This document shows positions 48,993 through 58,194 of a stretch of DNA of 64,000 nucleotides, one piece after another. The stretch is from Lelliottia jeotgali (lineage in GTDB: Bacteria; Pseudomonadota; Gammaproteobacteria; Enterobacterales; Enterobacteriaceae): assembly GCA_002271215.1 (NCBI GenBank), contig CP018628.1, forward strand, positions 620,001 to 684,000, written 5' to 3'. A model generated the notes under the pieces. The model was not told the origin of the DNA, made no database searches, and saw only the letters and a list, made by a program, of their open reading frames with translations. The first letter of the stretch is position 1. The number at the start of each line of letters is the position of its first letter. Both the position numbers and the translations under genes were made by a program.

Positions 48993-49319
48993 ATGACCCA
49001 GCATTCCCCTTATTCATCGGCAATGGCCGAACAGCGCAATCAGGAGTGGCTTCGTTTTGTGGAGCTGCTTCGCCAGTCCTACGAACAAGATTTGCACTTA
49101 CCGCTAATGCAATTGATGCTGACACCCGACGAGCGTGAAGCGTTGGGCACGCGTGTGCGTATCATCGAAGAGTTGCTGCGTGGTGAGATGAGCCAGCGTG
49201 AGCTGAAAAGTGAGCTGGGCGCAGGCATTGCGACGATTACCCGTGGTTCGAACAGTCTGAAATCGGCCCCGGTGGAATTGCGCCACTGGCTTGAGGACGT
49301 GCTGCTGAAAAATGCCTGA
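48993..49319 (+). CDS. trpR: Trp operon repressor
   Basis: A 108-residue all-helical repressor that binds DNA with L-tryptophan as corepressor and controls trp, aroH, mtr and itself. The helix-turn-helix contains [20 protein letters not shown], and the Trp pocket includes [14 protein letters not shown]. Its stop codon falls inside the left arm of a REP palindrome. Confidence 0.96.
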   Translation: MTQHSPYSSAMAEQRNQEWLRFVELLRQSYEQDLHLPLMQLMLTPDEREALGTRVRIIEELLRGEMSQRELKSELGAGIATITRGSNSLKSAPVELRHWLEDVLLKNA

Positions 49320-49436
49320 TGGCGCTGCGCTTATCAGGCCTACGGTTCATGGATTGGGTTTTGTAGGCCGGGTAAGGCGAAGCCGCCACCCGGCAATGGC
49401 GTGGCCGGTTGCCTGATGGCACTGCGCTTATCAGGT
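49314..49436. repeat. BIME, trpR-yjjX gap (three REP units)
   Basis: GCCTGATGGCG...TTATCAGGC (49314-49339), GCCGGGTAAGGCG...CACCCGGC (49367-49394) and GCCTGATGGCAC...TTATCAGGT (49411-49436). The first unit contains the trpR stop codon. Confidence 0.88.
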
Positions 49437-49450
49437 CTACAACGGCGGAA

Positions 49451-49966
49451 TCAGTCGTACACCGCGTTATGAAACGGGCTTAATGCCAACACTACCGCCT
49501 GATGATATACGCTCGAACGCGTCAAAGCTCCGGCGGTAAACACGCCAATAGCCCCTTCTTTGCGGCCAATTTCATCAATGCCGGTGTACTGAGACATCAC
49601 CGGCCCGAGCGCTTCTCCAGCACGCACTTTATCCAGAATGATGGCCGGTAAAGGCAGCGTCGCTGAGCGCGATTCCCCACGCTGTTCGCGGCTTTCGATA
49701 ACCACCCAGCTAAAGGTGGCACCCTCGTCAATCCCTGCTTCAATAGCCACCCAAAAATCTGCCTCAGGGTGTGCGGCCTTCGCATTCACGACGCGATTTC
49801 GTGCGCCAGCGCGCGTTTCCTCGCTCCCAAACGGCTGTTCAGGAACACCGCTCTCGACGCCGACGGCGTCAATATGGCAGGATCCTTCGCCGAAGATCTC
49901 TTCAAATGCCCTTAGAATTGCCTGAATTTTGGCAGGATTAGTGGTAGCAGAGACAACCTGGTGCAT
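49451..49966 (-). CDS. yjjX: Inosine/xanthosine triphosphatase YjjX
   Basis: A 171-residue house-cleaning NTPase that hydrolyses ITP and XTP. It starts [21 protein letters not shown], with the nucleotide-binding [16 protein letters not shown], and [13 protein letters not shown] motifs. Similar in length to E. coli YjjX. It is divergent from gpmB with a 49-base gap. Confidence 0.95.
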   Translation of the reverse strand: MHQVVSATTNPAKIQAILRAFEEIFGEGSCHIDAVGVESGVPEQPFGSEETRAGARNRVVNAKAAHPEADFWVAIEAGIDEGATFSWVVIESREQRGESRSATLPLPAIILDKVRAGEALGPVMSQYTGIDEIGRKEGAIGVFTAGALTRSSVYHQAVVLALSPFHNAVYD

Positions 49967-50015
49967 AATTAAGCTCGATTCAAAAAAAACTCATCGCATT
50001 ATAACGGAAAAAAAC

Positions 50016-50663
50016 ATGTTACAGGTTTACCTTGTTCGCCACGGTGAAACGCAGTGGAACGCCGAGCGACGTATTCAAGGCCAGTCCGACAGCCCTCTCA
50101 CCGCGAAGGGTGAGCAACAAGCGTGGCAGGTAGCGGAACGTGCCAGAACGTTAGGCATCACGCACATTATCTCCAGCGACCTGGGTCGCACGCAGCAAAC
50201 GGCACGCATTATCGCCGAGGCCTGCGGGTGCGACATTATCCTCGATCCTCGCCTGCGCGAACTGGATATGGGCGTGCTGGAAAAACGTCATGTGGATACA
50301 CTGACAGAACAGGAAGAGGGCTGGCGCCGCACGCTGGTCAACGGTACGGAAGATGGCCGTATTCCTGAAGGCGAATCCATGCAGGAACTGAGCGTGCGCG
50401 TTCAGGCGGCGCTGGCGGATTGCCTCAAATTGCCGGCCGGCAGCCGCCCGCTGCTTGTTAGCCACGGTATTGCGCTGGGTTGTCTGGTGAGCACTATTCT
50501 CGGATTACCGGCCTATGCGGAACGCCGTTTGCGTCTGCGCAACTGCTCTATTTCCCGCATCGATTATCAGGAAAGCCCGTGGCTGGCGTCCGGTTGGGTG
50601 GTGGAAATGGCAGGGGACATATCGCATCTGGATGCCCCTGCGCTGGATGAGCTGCAGCGCTAG
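50016..50663 (+). CDS. gpmB: Histidine phosphatase family protein GpmB (YtjC)
   Basis: A 215-residue branch-1 histidine phosphatase. The phosphohistidine motif is LVRHGETQWN (His10 region) with a second catalytic His in LLVSHGIALG. It is annotated as phosphoglycerate mutase 2 by homology, but phosphatase activity is likelier. The start MLQVYLVRHGE at 50016 matches E. coli. Its TAG stop overlaps the convergent rob stop in a CTAG. Confidence 0.93.
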   Translation: MLQVYLVRHGETQWNAERRIQGQSDSPLTAKGEQQAWQVAERARTLGITHIISSDLGRTQQTARIIAEACGCDIILDPRLRELDMGVLEKRHVDTLTEQEEGWRRTLVNGTEDGRIPEGESMQELSVRVQAALADCLKLPAGSRPLLVSHGIALGCLVSTILGLPAYAERRLRLRNCSISRIDYQESPWLASGWVVEMAGDISHLDAPALDELQR

Positions 50664-51529
50664 CGGCGCACAGGAATCAAGTATTCCATCCGCAGATTGA
50701 TTGGGCCTACTTCCGGTTTTGCATCGCTGGCCGGATAGTAGCGCTCAATGTCCTGACCTTTGCGGCGGTTCAGATTCAGCATCGGCATACAGGTTCCGTA
50801 AACGGTCAGGATGAATTCCTGCACGCCAGTGCCCAGCCCTTCATAGTTGAACATGACGTATTCGCCGCCTTCCAGCACCACCGGTTTCGAGCCCTGAATA
50901 TAGCCGTTGGCCATCTCTGGCGTGAGCGCGGTGGTATAAAACACTTCCTGCTCGTCGTCTTTTTCCTGGCTTGGGTGCGTCTCGTTCAAACCATATAGCA
51001 GCGGCGGAAGCGCCGGGGCGTGGCTGAGGAAATCGCGCCAGAACTGGGTTCGCATCTGATGGCGGAATTCTGAAATCTGTTCCAGTGAACACGTATAGCT
51101 TTGCGTGGTGCCGATCAGGTGCGTTTCTGGCAGGTCGAGGAATTCGTATTTTGGCATCGCGAATTCGCCCAGTCGCAGCGGTGGACGCATGCCGAATGAG
51201 CTCCAGTCGGGAGAACGGCGATAGAGCGCAGGTGTCAGAGAGAACTGTTTTTTGAAGGCGCGGGTGAACGTCTGCTGAGAATCAAAACGGTATTGCAGGG
51301 CAATATCCAGAATCGGGCGCGCGGTCAGGCGCAGTGCCACAGCCGATTTTGACAGGCGACGAGCGCGAATATAGGCACCGATGGCATGACCGGTGACATC
51401 CTTGAACATCCTTTGCAAATGCCACTTGGAATAGCCTGCTTTTGCCGCCACATTATCCAGTGACAAAGGCTGGTCAAGATGACCTTCCAGCCAGGTAAGC
51501 AGATCGCGAATAATTCCAGCCTGATCCAT
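50660..51529 (-). CDS. rob: Right origin-binding protein Rob (AraC/XylS family)
   Basis: A 289-residue activator of the mar/sox/rob regulon (acrAB, micF and others). The N-terminal pair of HTH motifs (about 1-105) contains GYSKWHLQRMFKDVTGHAIG and ALQYRFDSQQTFTRAFKKQF. The C-terminal GyrI-like ligand domain (about 120-289) binds bile salts, fatty acids or dipyridyl in E. coli. It is tail-to-tail with gpmB. Confidence 0.96.
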   Translation of the reverse strand: MDQAGIIRDLLTWLEGHLDQPLSLDNVAAKAGYSKWHLQRMFKDVTGHAIGAYIRARRLSKSAVALRLTARPILDIALQYRFDSQQTFTRAFKKQFSLTPALYRRSPDWSSFGMRPPLRLGEFAMPKYEFLDLPETHLIGTTQSYTCSLEQISEFRHQMRTQFWRDFLSHAPALPPLLYGLNETHPSQEKDDEQEVFYTTALTPEMANGYIQGSKPVVLEGGEYVMFNYEGLGTGVQEFILTVYGTCMPMLNLNRRKGQDIERYYPASDAKPEVGPINLRMEYLIPVRR

Positions 51530-51740
51530 ATACTATCCTCATCCTTAAAACAGCAGGTGCCTGATAACAGGGTAGCGGATAATAGCATTTTTTGATGTTT
51601 TAGCATTCAGTGTTTTTTTTGCGCATAAATGCTTTTTGCCGCACATTATGGGCATCAAATTGCTAATCCTGTGATCTTGCTACATTTTTATTCTTTTTGT
51701 TGAATAATTGCCCAACGTAATTTTAAAGAATGGTAACAAT

Positions 51741-52211
51741 ATGAAATACAAGACATTGATCTTCACTGCTCTGATGCTGTTGGTTGGCCGGACGGCGTTT
51801 GCTGAACAAGTTGGCTCCGTCGATACCGTGTTTAAGATGTTTGGCCCGGACCATAAAATTGTGGTCGAAGCCTTTGACGATCCGGATGTGAAGAACGTGA
51901 CCTGCTATATCAGCCGCGCGAAAACGGGTGGGATTAAAGGTGGGTTGGGGCTGGCAGAAGATACGGCCGATGCGGCGATTTCCTGCCAGCAGGTCGGGCC
52001 GGTTGAACTGAGCGACAAAATCAAAAACGGCAAGGCGCAGGGCGATGTGGTGTTCCAGAAACGGACATCGCTGGTGTTCAAGAAACTGCAGGTCGTGCGT
52101 TTTTATGATGCGAAACGCAACACCTTAGCGTACCTCGCCTACTCCGATAAAGTGGTCGAAGGATCGCCGAAAAACGCACTGAGCGCGGTGCCTATTATGC
52201 CGTGGCGCTAA
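51741..52211 (+). CDS. creA: Exported protein CreA
   Basis: A 156-residue periplasmic protein with signal peptide [21 protein letters not shown]. The mature part has a conserved Cys pair ([17 protein letters not shown]). Homologous to E. coli CreA (157 aa), of unknown function. The start at 51741 begins the signal peptide. First gene of creABCD. Confidence 0.93.
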   Translation: MKYKTLIFTALMLLVGRTAFAEQVGSVDTVFKMFGPDHKIVVEAFDDPDVKNVTCYISRAKTGGIKGGLGLAEDTADAAISCQQVGPVELSDKIKNGKAQGDVVFQKRTSLVFKKLQVVRFYDAKRNTLAYLAYSDKVVEGSPKNALSAVPIMPWR

Positions 52212-52225
52212 TTCAGGGACAGACA

Positions 52226-52915
52226 ATGCAGCAACCGTTGATTTGGCTGGTGGAAGACGAAATCAGTATCGCTGAGACGCTGATCTATATGCTGTCGCAG
52301 GAAGGGTTTGCGGTGAAAGCCTTCGAGCGCGGGCTGCCTGCGCTCGAAGAGGCGCGTCGCCAGGCCCCGGCGCTGGCGATCCTTGATGTCGGTTTGCCTG
52401 ATATCAGCGGGTTTGAGTTGTGCCGCCAGCTGCTGACGCAACATCCCTCGCTGCCGGTGCTGTTTCTCACGGCCCGCAGCGATGAAGTGGATAAGCTGTT
52501 GGGCCTGGAAATGGGAGCGGATGATTATGTTGCTAAGCCGTTTTCACCCCGCGAAGTCTGCGCCCGCGTACGGACCATTTTGCGGCGGATGCAGAAATCC
52601 ACGCTGCCTTCAGCAATCGTGCGCATTGGACATTTTGAACTCAATGAGCCAGCGGCGCAGATCAACTGGTGTGGCGAGCCGCTCATTCTGACGCGCTACG
52701 AATTTTTGTTGCTCAAAACCCTGTTGCACGCACCGGGCCGCGTTTTCTCGCGCCAGCAGTTGATGGACAAAGTCTGGGGCGAGGACGGCGACAGCTTTGA
52801 CCGAACCGTCGATACCCATATCAAAACCCTGCGCGCCAAACTGCGCGCGGTAAATGCGGATCTTTCGCCGATCAGCACCCATCGCGGTTTGGGCTACAGC
52901 CTGGGGCTGGTGTAA
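52226..52915 (+). CDS. creB: Response regulator CreB
   Basis: A 229-residue OmpR-type regulator. Receiver domain with D54 (AILDVGLPD) as phosphoacceptor and the wHTH in the C-terminal half (TRYEFLLLKTLL, DRTVDTHIKTLRAK). It controls the CreBC regulon, including creD and genes of intermediary metabolism. The start MQQPLIWLVEDE is at 52226; length as E. coli. The stop overlaps the creC start (TAATG). Confidence 0.95.
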   Translation: MQQPLIWLVEDEISIAETLIYMLSQEGFAVKAFERGLPALEEARRQAPALAILDVGLPDISGFELCRQLLTQHPSLPVLFLTARSDEVDKLLGLEMGADDYVAKPFSPREVCARVRTILRRMQKSTLPSAIVRIGHFELNEPAAQINWCGEPLILTRYEFLLLKTLLHAPGRVFSRQQLMDKVWGEDGDSFDRTVDTHIKTLRAKLRAVNADLSPISTHRGLGYSLGLV

Positions 52916-54360
52916 TGCGCATCGGAATGCGTCTGCTGCTGGGTTATTTTCTGATTGTGGCCATCGCTGCGTGGTTCGTCCTGTCGATCTTTGTGCAGGA
53001 GGTCAAACCCGGCGTGCGCCGGGCCACCGAAGGGACGCTTATCGATACCGCCACCTTGTTGGCGGAAGTGGGACGCGACGATCTCCTCACCGGTGCTGCG
53101 CAAAACGGTCGGCTGGCGCAGGCTTTTTCGCAACTGCATCAGCGCCCGTTCCGTGCCAACATTGGCGGTATACACAAGGTTCGCAACGAATATCATGTTT
53201 ACATGACTGACGCGCAGGGCCGCGTGGTTTTTGATTCGACCGGGAAAGGCCTGGGCGAAGATTACTCGCGCTGGAACGATGTCTGGCTGACTCTTCGCGG
53301 GCAGTACGGCGCGCGCAGCACCCAGGACGATCCCAGCGATCCAGAAAGTACCGTGATGTACGTGGCGGCCCCGATTGTTGATCAGGGAAAAATAATTGGC
53401 GTCCTGTCGGTAGGAAAACCGAATAGCGCGATGGCCCCGGTCATCCACCGTAGCGAACGACGCATTCTCTGGGCGGGGGGAGCGTTGCTGGGTATTGCCC
53501 TGTTGATCGGGCTGGTTGTGGTCTGGTGGATTAACCGCTCAATCAGCTCTTTATCACGCTATGCCGATTCGGTGACCCAGGATACGCCGCTGCCGTTGCC
53601 CGATCCCGGCAGCAGCGAATTGCGCAAGCTGGCTCAGGCGCTGGAAAACATGCGTATTCGCCTTGAAGGCAAAAATTACATAGAGCACTACGTTCACGCC
53701 CTGACGCATGAGCTGAAAAGCCCGCTGGCGGCGATTCGCGGAGCGGCGGAGATCTTAGCCGAACAGCCGCCGCCGCAGGTGGCTGCGCGGTTTGTTGATA
53801 ATATTCTGGTGCAGAATGCGCGGATGCAGTCACTGGTCGAAAAACTGCTTGAGCAGGCTAAGCTGGAAAACCGCGTGGAGATTATACCGACTCCCGTGAG
53901 TATTGATGCGCTGTTCACGCGCATCAGTGATGCCCGTTCTATGCAGCTGGCGGTGAAGAACATCACGCTGACAGGCAATGGCGCAGCGTTAACGGTTAAT
54001 GGCGATGCGGATCTGCTGGAGCAGGCGCTCGGCAATTTGCTCGATAACGCCATCGATTTCACCCCCACAGGCGGGAGCATTGTTCTCAGCGCTGAAGAGA
54101 CGCAGAAACAGACCTTGTTAAAGGTGACGGACAACGGCAGCGGGATTCCTGATTACGCGCAATCACGCATCTTTGAGCGCTTTTATTCACTTCCCCGCGA
54201 GACGGGCCTGAAAAGCAGCGGCCTCGGGCTAGCGTTTGTGCAGGAGGTAGCGCGTTTGCATCATGGTGAAATCCAGCTTCAAAACCGCGAAGAGGGCGGT
54301 GTTGAAGCGATTCTGAGACTTCACCGTCCCTTCACATCACTTCAAATTCAGCGCACATAG
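52915..54360 (+). CDS. creC: Sensor histidine kinase CreC
   Basis: A 481-residue sensor kinase. TM1 (about 8-27), a periplasmic sensor of about 155 residues, TM2 (about 185-206), HAMP, and the HisKA domain with H265 in HALTHELKSPLAAIRG. ATP-binding domain N box NLLDNAIDF, G1 DNGSGIP and G2 SSGLGLAFV. It responds to carbon source and growth state in E. coli. The C-terminus is a few residues longer than in E. coli and contains the creD regulatory tag in its coding sequence. Confidence 0.95.
   Translation: MRIGMRLLLGYFLIVAIAAWFVLSIFVQEVKPGVRRATEGTLIDTATLLAEVGRDDLLTGAAQNGRLAQAFSQLHQRPFRANIGGIHKVRNEYHVYMTDAQGRVVFDSTGKGLGEDYSRWNDVWLTLRGQYGARSTQDDPSDPESTVMYVAAPIVDQGKIIGVLSVGKPNSAMAPVIHRSERRILWAGGALLGIALLIGLVVVWWINRSISSLSRYADSVTQDTPLPLPDPGSSELRKLAQALENMRIRLEGKNYIEHYVHALTHELKSPLAAIRGAAEILAEQPPPQVAARFVDNILVQNARMQSLVEKLLEQAKLENRVEIIPTPVSIDALFTRISDARSMQLAVKNITLTGNGAALTVNGDADLLEQALGNLLDNAIDFTPTGGSIVLSAEETQKQTLLKVTDNGSGIPDYAQSRIFERFYSLPRETGLKSSGLGLAFVQEVARLHHGEIQLQNREEGGVEAILRLHRPFTSLQIQRT
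54320..54335 (+). promoter_or_regulatory. CreB binding tag (cre tag) upstream of creD
   Basis: TTCAC-CGTCCC-TTCAC, an exact match to the CreB direct-repeat tag TTCACnnnnnnTTCAC, 63-78 bases before the creD ATG and inside the end of creC. Confidence 0.9.
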
Positions 54361-54397
54361 CCGCGTTACGCTCTCTCCATCAAATAAGGAGAAGGCA

Positions 54398-55750
54398 ATG
54401 AAAAAATCCCCACTGTTCTGGAAAGTAAGCACCCTGATGGGGTGCATCCTGCTGCTGTTAGTTCCCCTGTTTATGGTGAGTAACCTGATTTCTGAGCGCG
54501 CCAGCTATCGCGATGACGTTGAGGATACGCTGCGTCAAAGCACCAGTGGGCCGCAGCAGCTCACCGGCCCGCTAATCGCCATTCCGGTCTCGGAAATTTA
54601 TTACAAGTTCGAAGATAACGTGAGGGTTGAGCATAAGCGCAGTTTCCTGCACTTTTTGCTGCCTGAATCGCTGGTGATCGACGGTAATCAACGGGTAGAG
54701 TCCCGAAGCATCGGGATCTACGACGGGCAAATCTGGAGCACCGATCTCAAACTGAAGGCGCAATTCAATACCGACAAGCTGGACGCGCTAAAAGGCGAAA
54801 CGATCTCTCTGGGGCAGCCGTTTATCGCTGTCGGCGTGGGCGATGCGCGTGGGATTGGCGCAGTGAAGGTGTCTAACGTTAACGATGAAACGCTGACGGT
54901 CGAACCGGGTTCAGGTATTTCAGGCCAACAGGCTGGAGTCCACATTCCTCTGACGTGGGAGATGCTCAATGCGAAAAGTGTGGACCTTGAGATGTCGTTG
55001 AATCTCAACGGAACGGGCAGTTTCTCCGTCGTGCCAGTGGGGCGAAATAGTGAGTTAACCCTGCGCAGCAACTGGCCGCATCCGGGTTTTATGGGCGATT
55101 ACTTGCCGTCTAAACGTGAAATCAGCGCGTCAGGCTTTGAAGCGCACTGGCAGAGCAGCTGGTTTGCCAACAATCTTGAAAGCCAGTTTAGCGCTATCGA
55201 ACCGCCAGAGTTTCGTACCGTTCCCGCATTTAGCGTCACCGTGGCGACGCCAGCCGATCAGTATCAGCTAACTGACCGGGCGATTAAATATGCCATTTTG
55301 CTGATTGCTCTGACGTTTATGGCTTTCTTTGTCTACGAAACTATCACTCACCTTCGCCTGCACCCGATGCAGTATCTGCTGGTGGGGTTGTCACTGGTGC
55401 TCTTTTACCTGGTACTGCTGGCGCTCTCTGAGCACGTGGGCTTTACGGCTGCATGGATTATCGCAAGCCTGGTCGGGGCGATGATGAACGGTGTTTATCT
55501 TCATGCGGTGCTTAAGGGCTGGAAGCGCAGTGCGGTGTTTGTGGTGGCGTTGCTGGGGCTGGATGGCGTGATGTGGTGCTTGCTGCGATCTGAGGATAGC
55601 GCGTTGCTGCTGGGGTCCGGCGTGCTGGCGATAGCGCTGTTTGCGGTGATGTATCTGACGCGCCACTTTGACTGGTACTCGCTTTCACAGGTTAAGCAAA
55701 GTGTGCAGAAAGGGGAAGGGGACGACGATTCATTACGGATTTGGAAATAA
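54398..55750 (+). CDS. creD: Inner membrane protein CreD
   Basis: A 450-residue inner membrane protein. One N-terminal helix (about 10-30), a large periplasmic beta-rich domain (about 35-290) and about five to six C-terminal helices. Homologous to E. coli CreD (Cet), the main CreBC target, whose overproduction gives colicin E2 tolerance. Molecular role unknown. Followed by a bidirectional terminator. Confidence 0.94.
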   Translation: MKKSPLFWKVSTLMGCILLLLVPLFMVSNLISERASYRDDVEDTLRQSTSGPQQLTGPLIAIPVSEIYYKFEDNVRVEHKRSFLHFLLPESLVIDGNQRVESRSIGIYDGQIWSTDLKLKAQFNTDKLDALKGETISLGQPFIAVGVGDARGIGAVKVSNVNDETLTVEPGSGISGQQAGVHIPLTWEMLNAKSVDLEMSLNLNGTGSFSVVPVGRNSELTLRSNWPHPGFMGDYLPSKREISASGFEAHWQSSWFANNLESQFSAIEPPEFRTVPAFSVTVATPADQYQLTDRAIKYAILLIALTFMAFFVYETITHLRLHPMQYLLVGLSLVLFYLVLLALSEHVGFTAAWIIASLVGAMMNGVYLHAVLKGWKRSAVFVVALLGLDGVMWCLLRSEDSALLLGSGVLAIALFAVMYLTRHFDWYSLSQVKQSVQKGEGDDDSLRIWK

Positions 55751-55777
55751 AAAAACGGCGCGTAAAGCGCCGTTTTT
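55751..55777. terminator. Bidirectional terminator between creD and arcA
   Basis: Perfect stem AAAAACGGCGC/GCGCCGTTTTT with a GTAAA loop, T runs on both strands, starting right after the creD stop. Confidence 0.92.
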
Positions 55778-55795
55778 ACTGCGTGGCATGCGGGA

Positions 55796-56512
55796 TTACT
55801 CCTGCAGGTCGCCGCAGAAACGATAACCTTCGCCGTGGATAGTGGCGATGATTTCTGGCGTATCCGGCGTAGATTCGAAGTGTTTACGAATGCGACGGAT
55901 CGTCACGTCAACAGTACGGTCGTGCGGCTTCAGCTCGCGACCGGTCATTTTCTTCAGCAGCTCTGCACGGGACTGAATTTTGCCCGGATTTTCGCAGAAG
56001 TGCAGCATGGCGCGGAATTCACTGCGCGGCAGCTTGTACTGTTCGCCGTTCGGGCTCACCAGCGAGCGGCTATTGATATCAAGTTCCCAGCCGTTGAATT
56101 TGTAGCTGTCGACGCTACGACGCTCTTCGCTCACCGTGCCCAGATTCATGGTACGGGACAGCAGATTGCGTGCACGAATGGTTAACTCGCGAGGATTAAA
56201 CGGCTTGGTGATGTAATCATCAGCGCCGATTTCCAGGCCAAGAATTTTATCCACTTCGTTATCACGGCCTGTCAGGAACATTAATGCGACGTTCGCCTGT
56301 TCACGCAGTTCGCGTGCCAGAAGAAGGCCGTTTTTTCCTGGCAGATTGATGTCCATGATGACCAGATTGATATCATTTTCAGAAAGGATCTGATGCATCT
56401 CTGCGCCATCGGTCGCTTCAAAGACATCGTAGCCTTCTGCTTCGAAAATGCTCTTTAACGTGTTGCGTGTTACCAACTCGTCTTCAACGATAAGAATGTG
56501 CGGGGTCTGCAT
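55796..56512 (-). CDS. arcA: Aerobic respiration control response regulator ArcA
   Basis: A 238-residue OmpR-type regulator, phosphorylated by ArcB under low oxygen, which represses aerobic respiration genes. Phosphoacceptor D54 ([12 protein letters not shown]), the lysine in [13 protein letters not shown] and a wHTH with [17 protein letters not shown]. Length as in E. coli. A long upstream region with an FNR box and the yjjY ORF precedes it. Confidence 0.97.
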   Translation of the reverse strand: MQTPHILIVEDELVTRNTLKSIFEAEGYDVFEATDGAEMHQILSENDINLVIMDINLPGKNGLLLARELREQANVALMFLTGRDNEVDKILGLEIGADDYITKPFNPRELTIRARNLLSRTMNLGTVSEERRSVDSYKFNGWELDINSRSLVSPNGEQYKLPRSEFRAMLHFCENPGKIQSRAELLKKMTGRELKPHDRTVDVTIRRIRKHFESTPDTPEIIATIHGEGYRFCGDLQE

Positions 56513-56607
56513 GTTTGCTACCTAAATTGCCAACTAAATCGAAACAGGAAGTACAAAAGTCCCTGACCTGCCTGATGCATGTCGCAAATTAACATGATCG
56601 GCCTAAC

Positions 56608-56748
56608 GTGACTAAAGTACGTAATTGCGTTCTTGATGCACTTTCCATCAACGTCAACAACATCATTAGCTTGGTCGTGGGCACTTTCCCTCAGGACCCG
56701 ACAGTGTCAAAAACGGCTGTCATCCTAACCATTTTAACAGCAACATAA
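56608..56748 (+). CDS. yjjY: YjjY micro-ORF (46 codons) in the arcA leader region
   Basis: A 46-residue frame starting GTG: TKVRNCVLDALSINVNNII, then SLVVGTFPQDPTVSKTAV and ILTILTAT. As far as I can recall the E. coli YjjY sequence, it is identical apart from the start codon. It runs opposite to arcA, starting 96 bases upstream of it. The ribosome site is poor. The near-complete conservation could reflect a real peptide, or selection on the arcA leader RNA or promoters on the other strand. Confidence 0.6.
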   Translation: MTKVRNCVLDALSINVNNIISLVVGTFPQDPTVSKTAVILTILTAT

Positions 56749-57147
56749 CAGGCTAAGTGACACCAGACACCCAATAAAACTACGCTTCGTTGACATATAT
56801 CAAGTTCAATTGTAGCACGTTAACAGTTTGATGAAATCATCGTATCGGATTGCTAGCCTTTGTCACAAATTTTCAATAAACCAACTAGTTGCAGCTATTG
56901 ATTAATAAACAACGCGAATCCAATTCGAAAAACCAATCATTACGAGTATTATCATTAATAAACATATGGATAACGACTGTCTGTTAACATTTGAATCAAT
57001 AGTTCAGTCACGGAACAGTTTAGCGCTTTTAATTTGTGGTGAAACGCTATTTCGGTGATTTGTGTTGCAATTTTGTAAATTCGCGCTGCGTAATATGTTG
57101 AGCTGCATCACACTTTAGCGCGCTAACTGATTAAAAAGAGAGCATAA
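56749..57147. other. arcA-lasT divergent control region
   Basis: 399 bases without a gene, AT-rich. It holds the FNR-like box at 56790-56803 and should contain the arcA promoters and the lasT promoter. I cannot place -10/-35 boxes reliably. Confidence 0.6.
56790..56803 (-). promoter_or_regulatory. FNR box upstream of arcA
   Basis: TTGACATATATCAA matches the FNR consensus TTGATnnnnATCAA with one mismatch. It fits known FNR activation of arcA. It lies about 280 bases upstream of the arcA start. Confidence 0.7.
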
Positions 57148-57834
57148 ATGCACTTATCGATAGTGCTGGTATCGCCAGCAAGAGCAGAAAATATTGGCGC
57201 CGCTGCGCGCGCGATGAAGACGATGGGATTCACCGATTTGCGTATCGTGGCCAGTGAGGCGCACCTCGAACCCGCCACTCGCTGGGTGGCGCATGGATCG
57301 GGGGAAATTCTCGACAACATAACCACTTACGCGACGCTTGCCGACGCGCTGCACGATATTTCGTTCACCGTTGCGACCACGGCACGCAGCCGGGCGAAGT
57401 TCCATTACTACGCGACACCGACAGAACTGGTGCCTATTCTCGAAGAAAAAAGTACGTGGGCGACGAAGACCGCGCTGGTGTTTGGTCGTGAAGATTCGGG
57501 TCTGACCAATGAAGAGCTGGAGCTGGCAGACGTGCTAACGGGCGTACCGATGGTCGCGGATTACCCGTCGCTCAATTTGGGCCAGGCGGTGATGGTCTAT
57601 TGCTATCAATTAGCATCCTTAATACAAATTCCCACACCTTCCGCAGACAGCGTAGATGAAAACCAGCTGCGCGCGTTACGTGAACGGACACAATCGCTTT
57701 TGGCACAGCTGGGCGTGGATGACGATCGGAAAATGGTCGACTGGCTACACCAGCGCCTCGGGCTGCTTGAACAGCGCGACACCGCAATGTTGCACCGATT
57801 GCTGCATGATATTGAAAAAAAATTGGCAGAATAA
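57148..57834 (+). CDS. lasT: SPOUT-family RNA methyltransferase LasT (YjtD)
   Basis: A 228-residue TrmH/SpoU-class putative tRNA/rRNA 2'-O-methyltransferase. Motif 1 lies in SPARAENIGAAARAMKTMGF, motif 2 in LVFGREDSGLTNEE and motif 3 in YPSLNLGQAVMVYCYQL, which together form the SAM-binding knot. Same length as E. coli YjtD. The target nucleotide has not been established to my knowledge. Confidence 0.94.
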   Translation: MHLSIVLVSPARAENIGAAARAMKTMGFTDLRIVASEAHLEPATRWVAHGSGEILDNITTYATLADALHDISFTVATTARSRAKFHYYATPTELVPILEEKSTWATKTALVFGREDSGLTNEELELADVLTGVPMVADYPSLNLGQAVMVYCYQLASLIQIPTPSADSVDENQLRALRERTQSLLAQLGVDDDRKMVDWLHQRLGLLEQRDTAMLHRLLHDIEKKLAE

Positions 57835-57968
57835 AAATCTGACATTTGTTTTTCGTATGGATTAACTGTCTGTGTATAAGGGTTGCAACTGGTGGTATGC
57901 GGTTAAAAATAAAACCGCAAGCAGCGGGTCGTGAAAGGGTTACAAATTGTGATCAAAGTAAAAATTCA

Positions 57969-57997
57969 TTGACTTAAGGTGCCGGATACTTTAACCC
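57969..57997 (+). promoter_or_regulatory. thrLABC promoter
   Basis: TTGACT at 57969-57974, 17 bases, TAACCC at 57992-57997. Sequence around it (TTGACTTAAGG...ATACTTTAACC) follows the E. coli thr promoter. Confidence 0.8.
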
Positions 57998-58045
57998 TAA
58001 AAGGATACAGGACAGACAGAAAACAACACAGAGCACACAACATCC

Positions 58046-58114
58046 ATGAATCGCGTTAGCACCACCACCATTACAACAACCATCATCATTACCACAGGTA
58101 ACGATGCGGGCTGA
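58046..58114 (+). CDS. thrL: thr operon leader peptide
   Basis: A 22-residue leader, MNRVSTTTITTTIIITTG followed by NDAG, with eight Thr and four Ile codons. Stalling of ribosomes at these codons when Thr-tRNA or Ile-tRNA is scarce prevents the downstream terminator. E. coli ThrL is 21 residues with a very similar make-up. Confidence 0.96.
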   Translation: MNRVSTTTITTTIIITTGNDAG

Positions 58115-58138
58115 CGCGTAACAGGAAAAACAGAAAAA

Positions 58139-58170
58139 AGCCCGCACCTGAACAGTGCGGGCTTTTTTTT
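58139..58170 (+). terminator. thr operon attenuator
   Basis: Stem AAGCCCGCAC/GTGCGGGCTT with a short loop and a T run (TTTTTT), 24 bases after thrL and 25 before thrA. The thrL 3' end ATGCGGGCTGA provides the competing antiterminator sequence GCGGGC. Confidence 0.93.
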
Positions 58171-58194
58171 CGACCAAAGATCACGAGGTAAACC

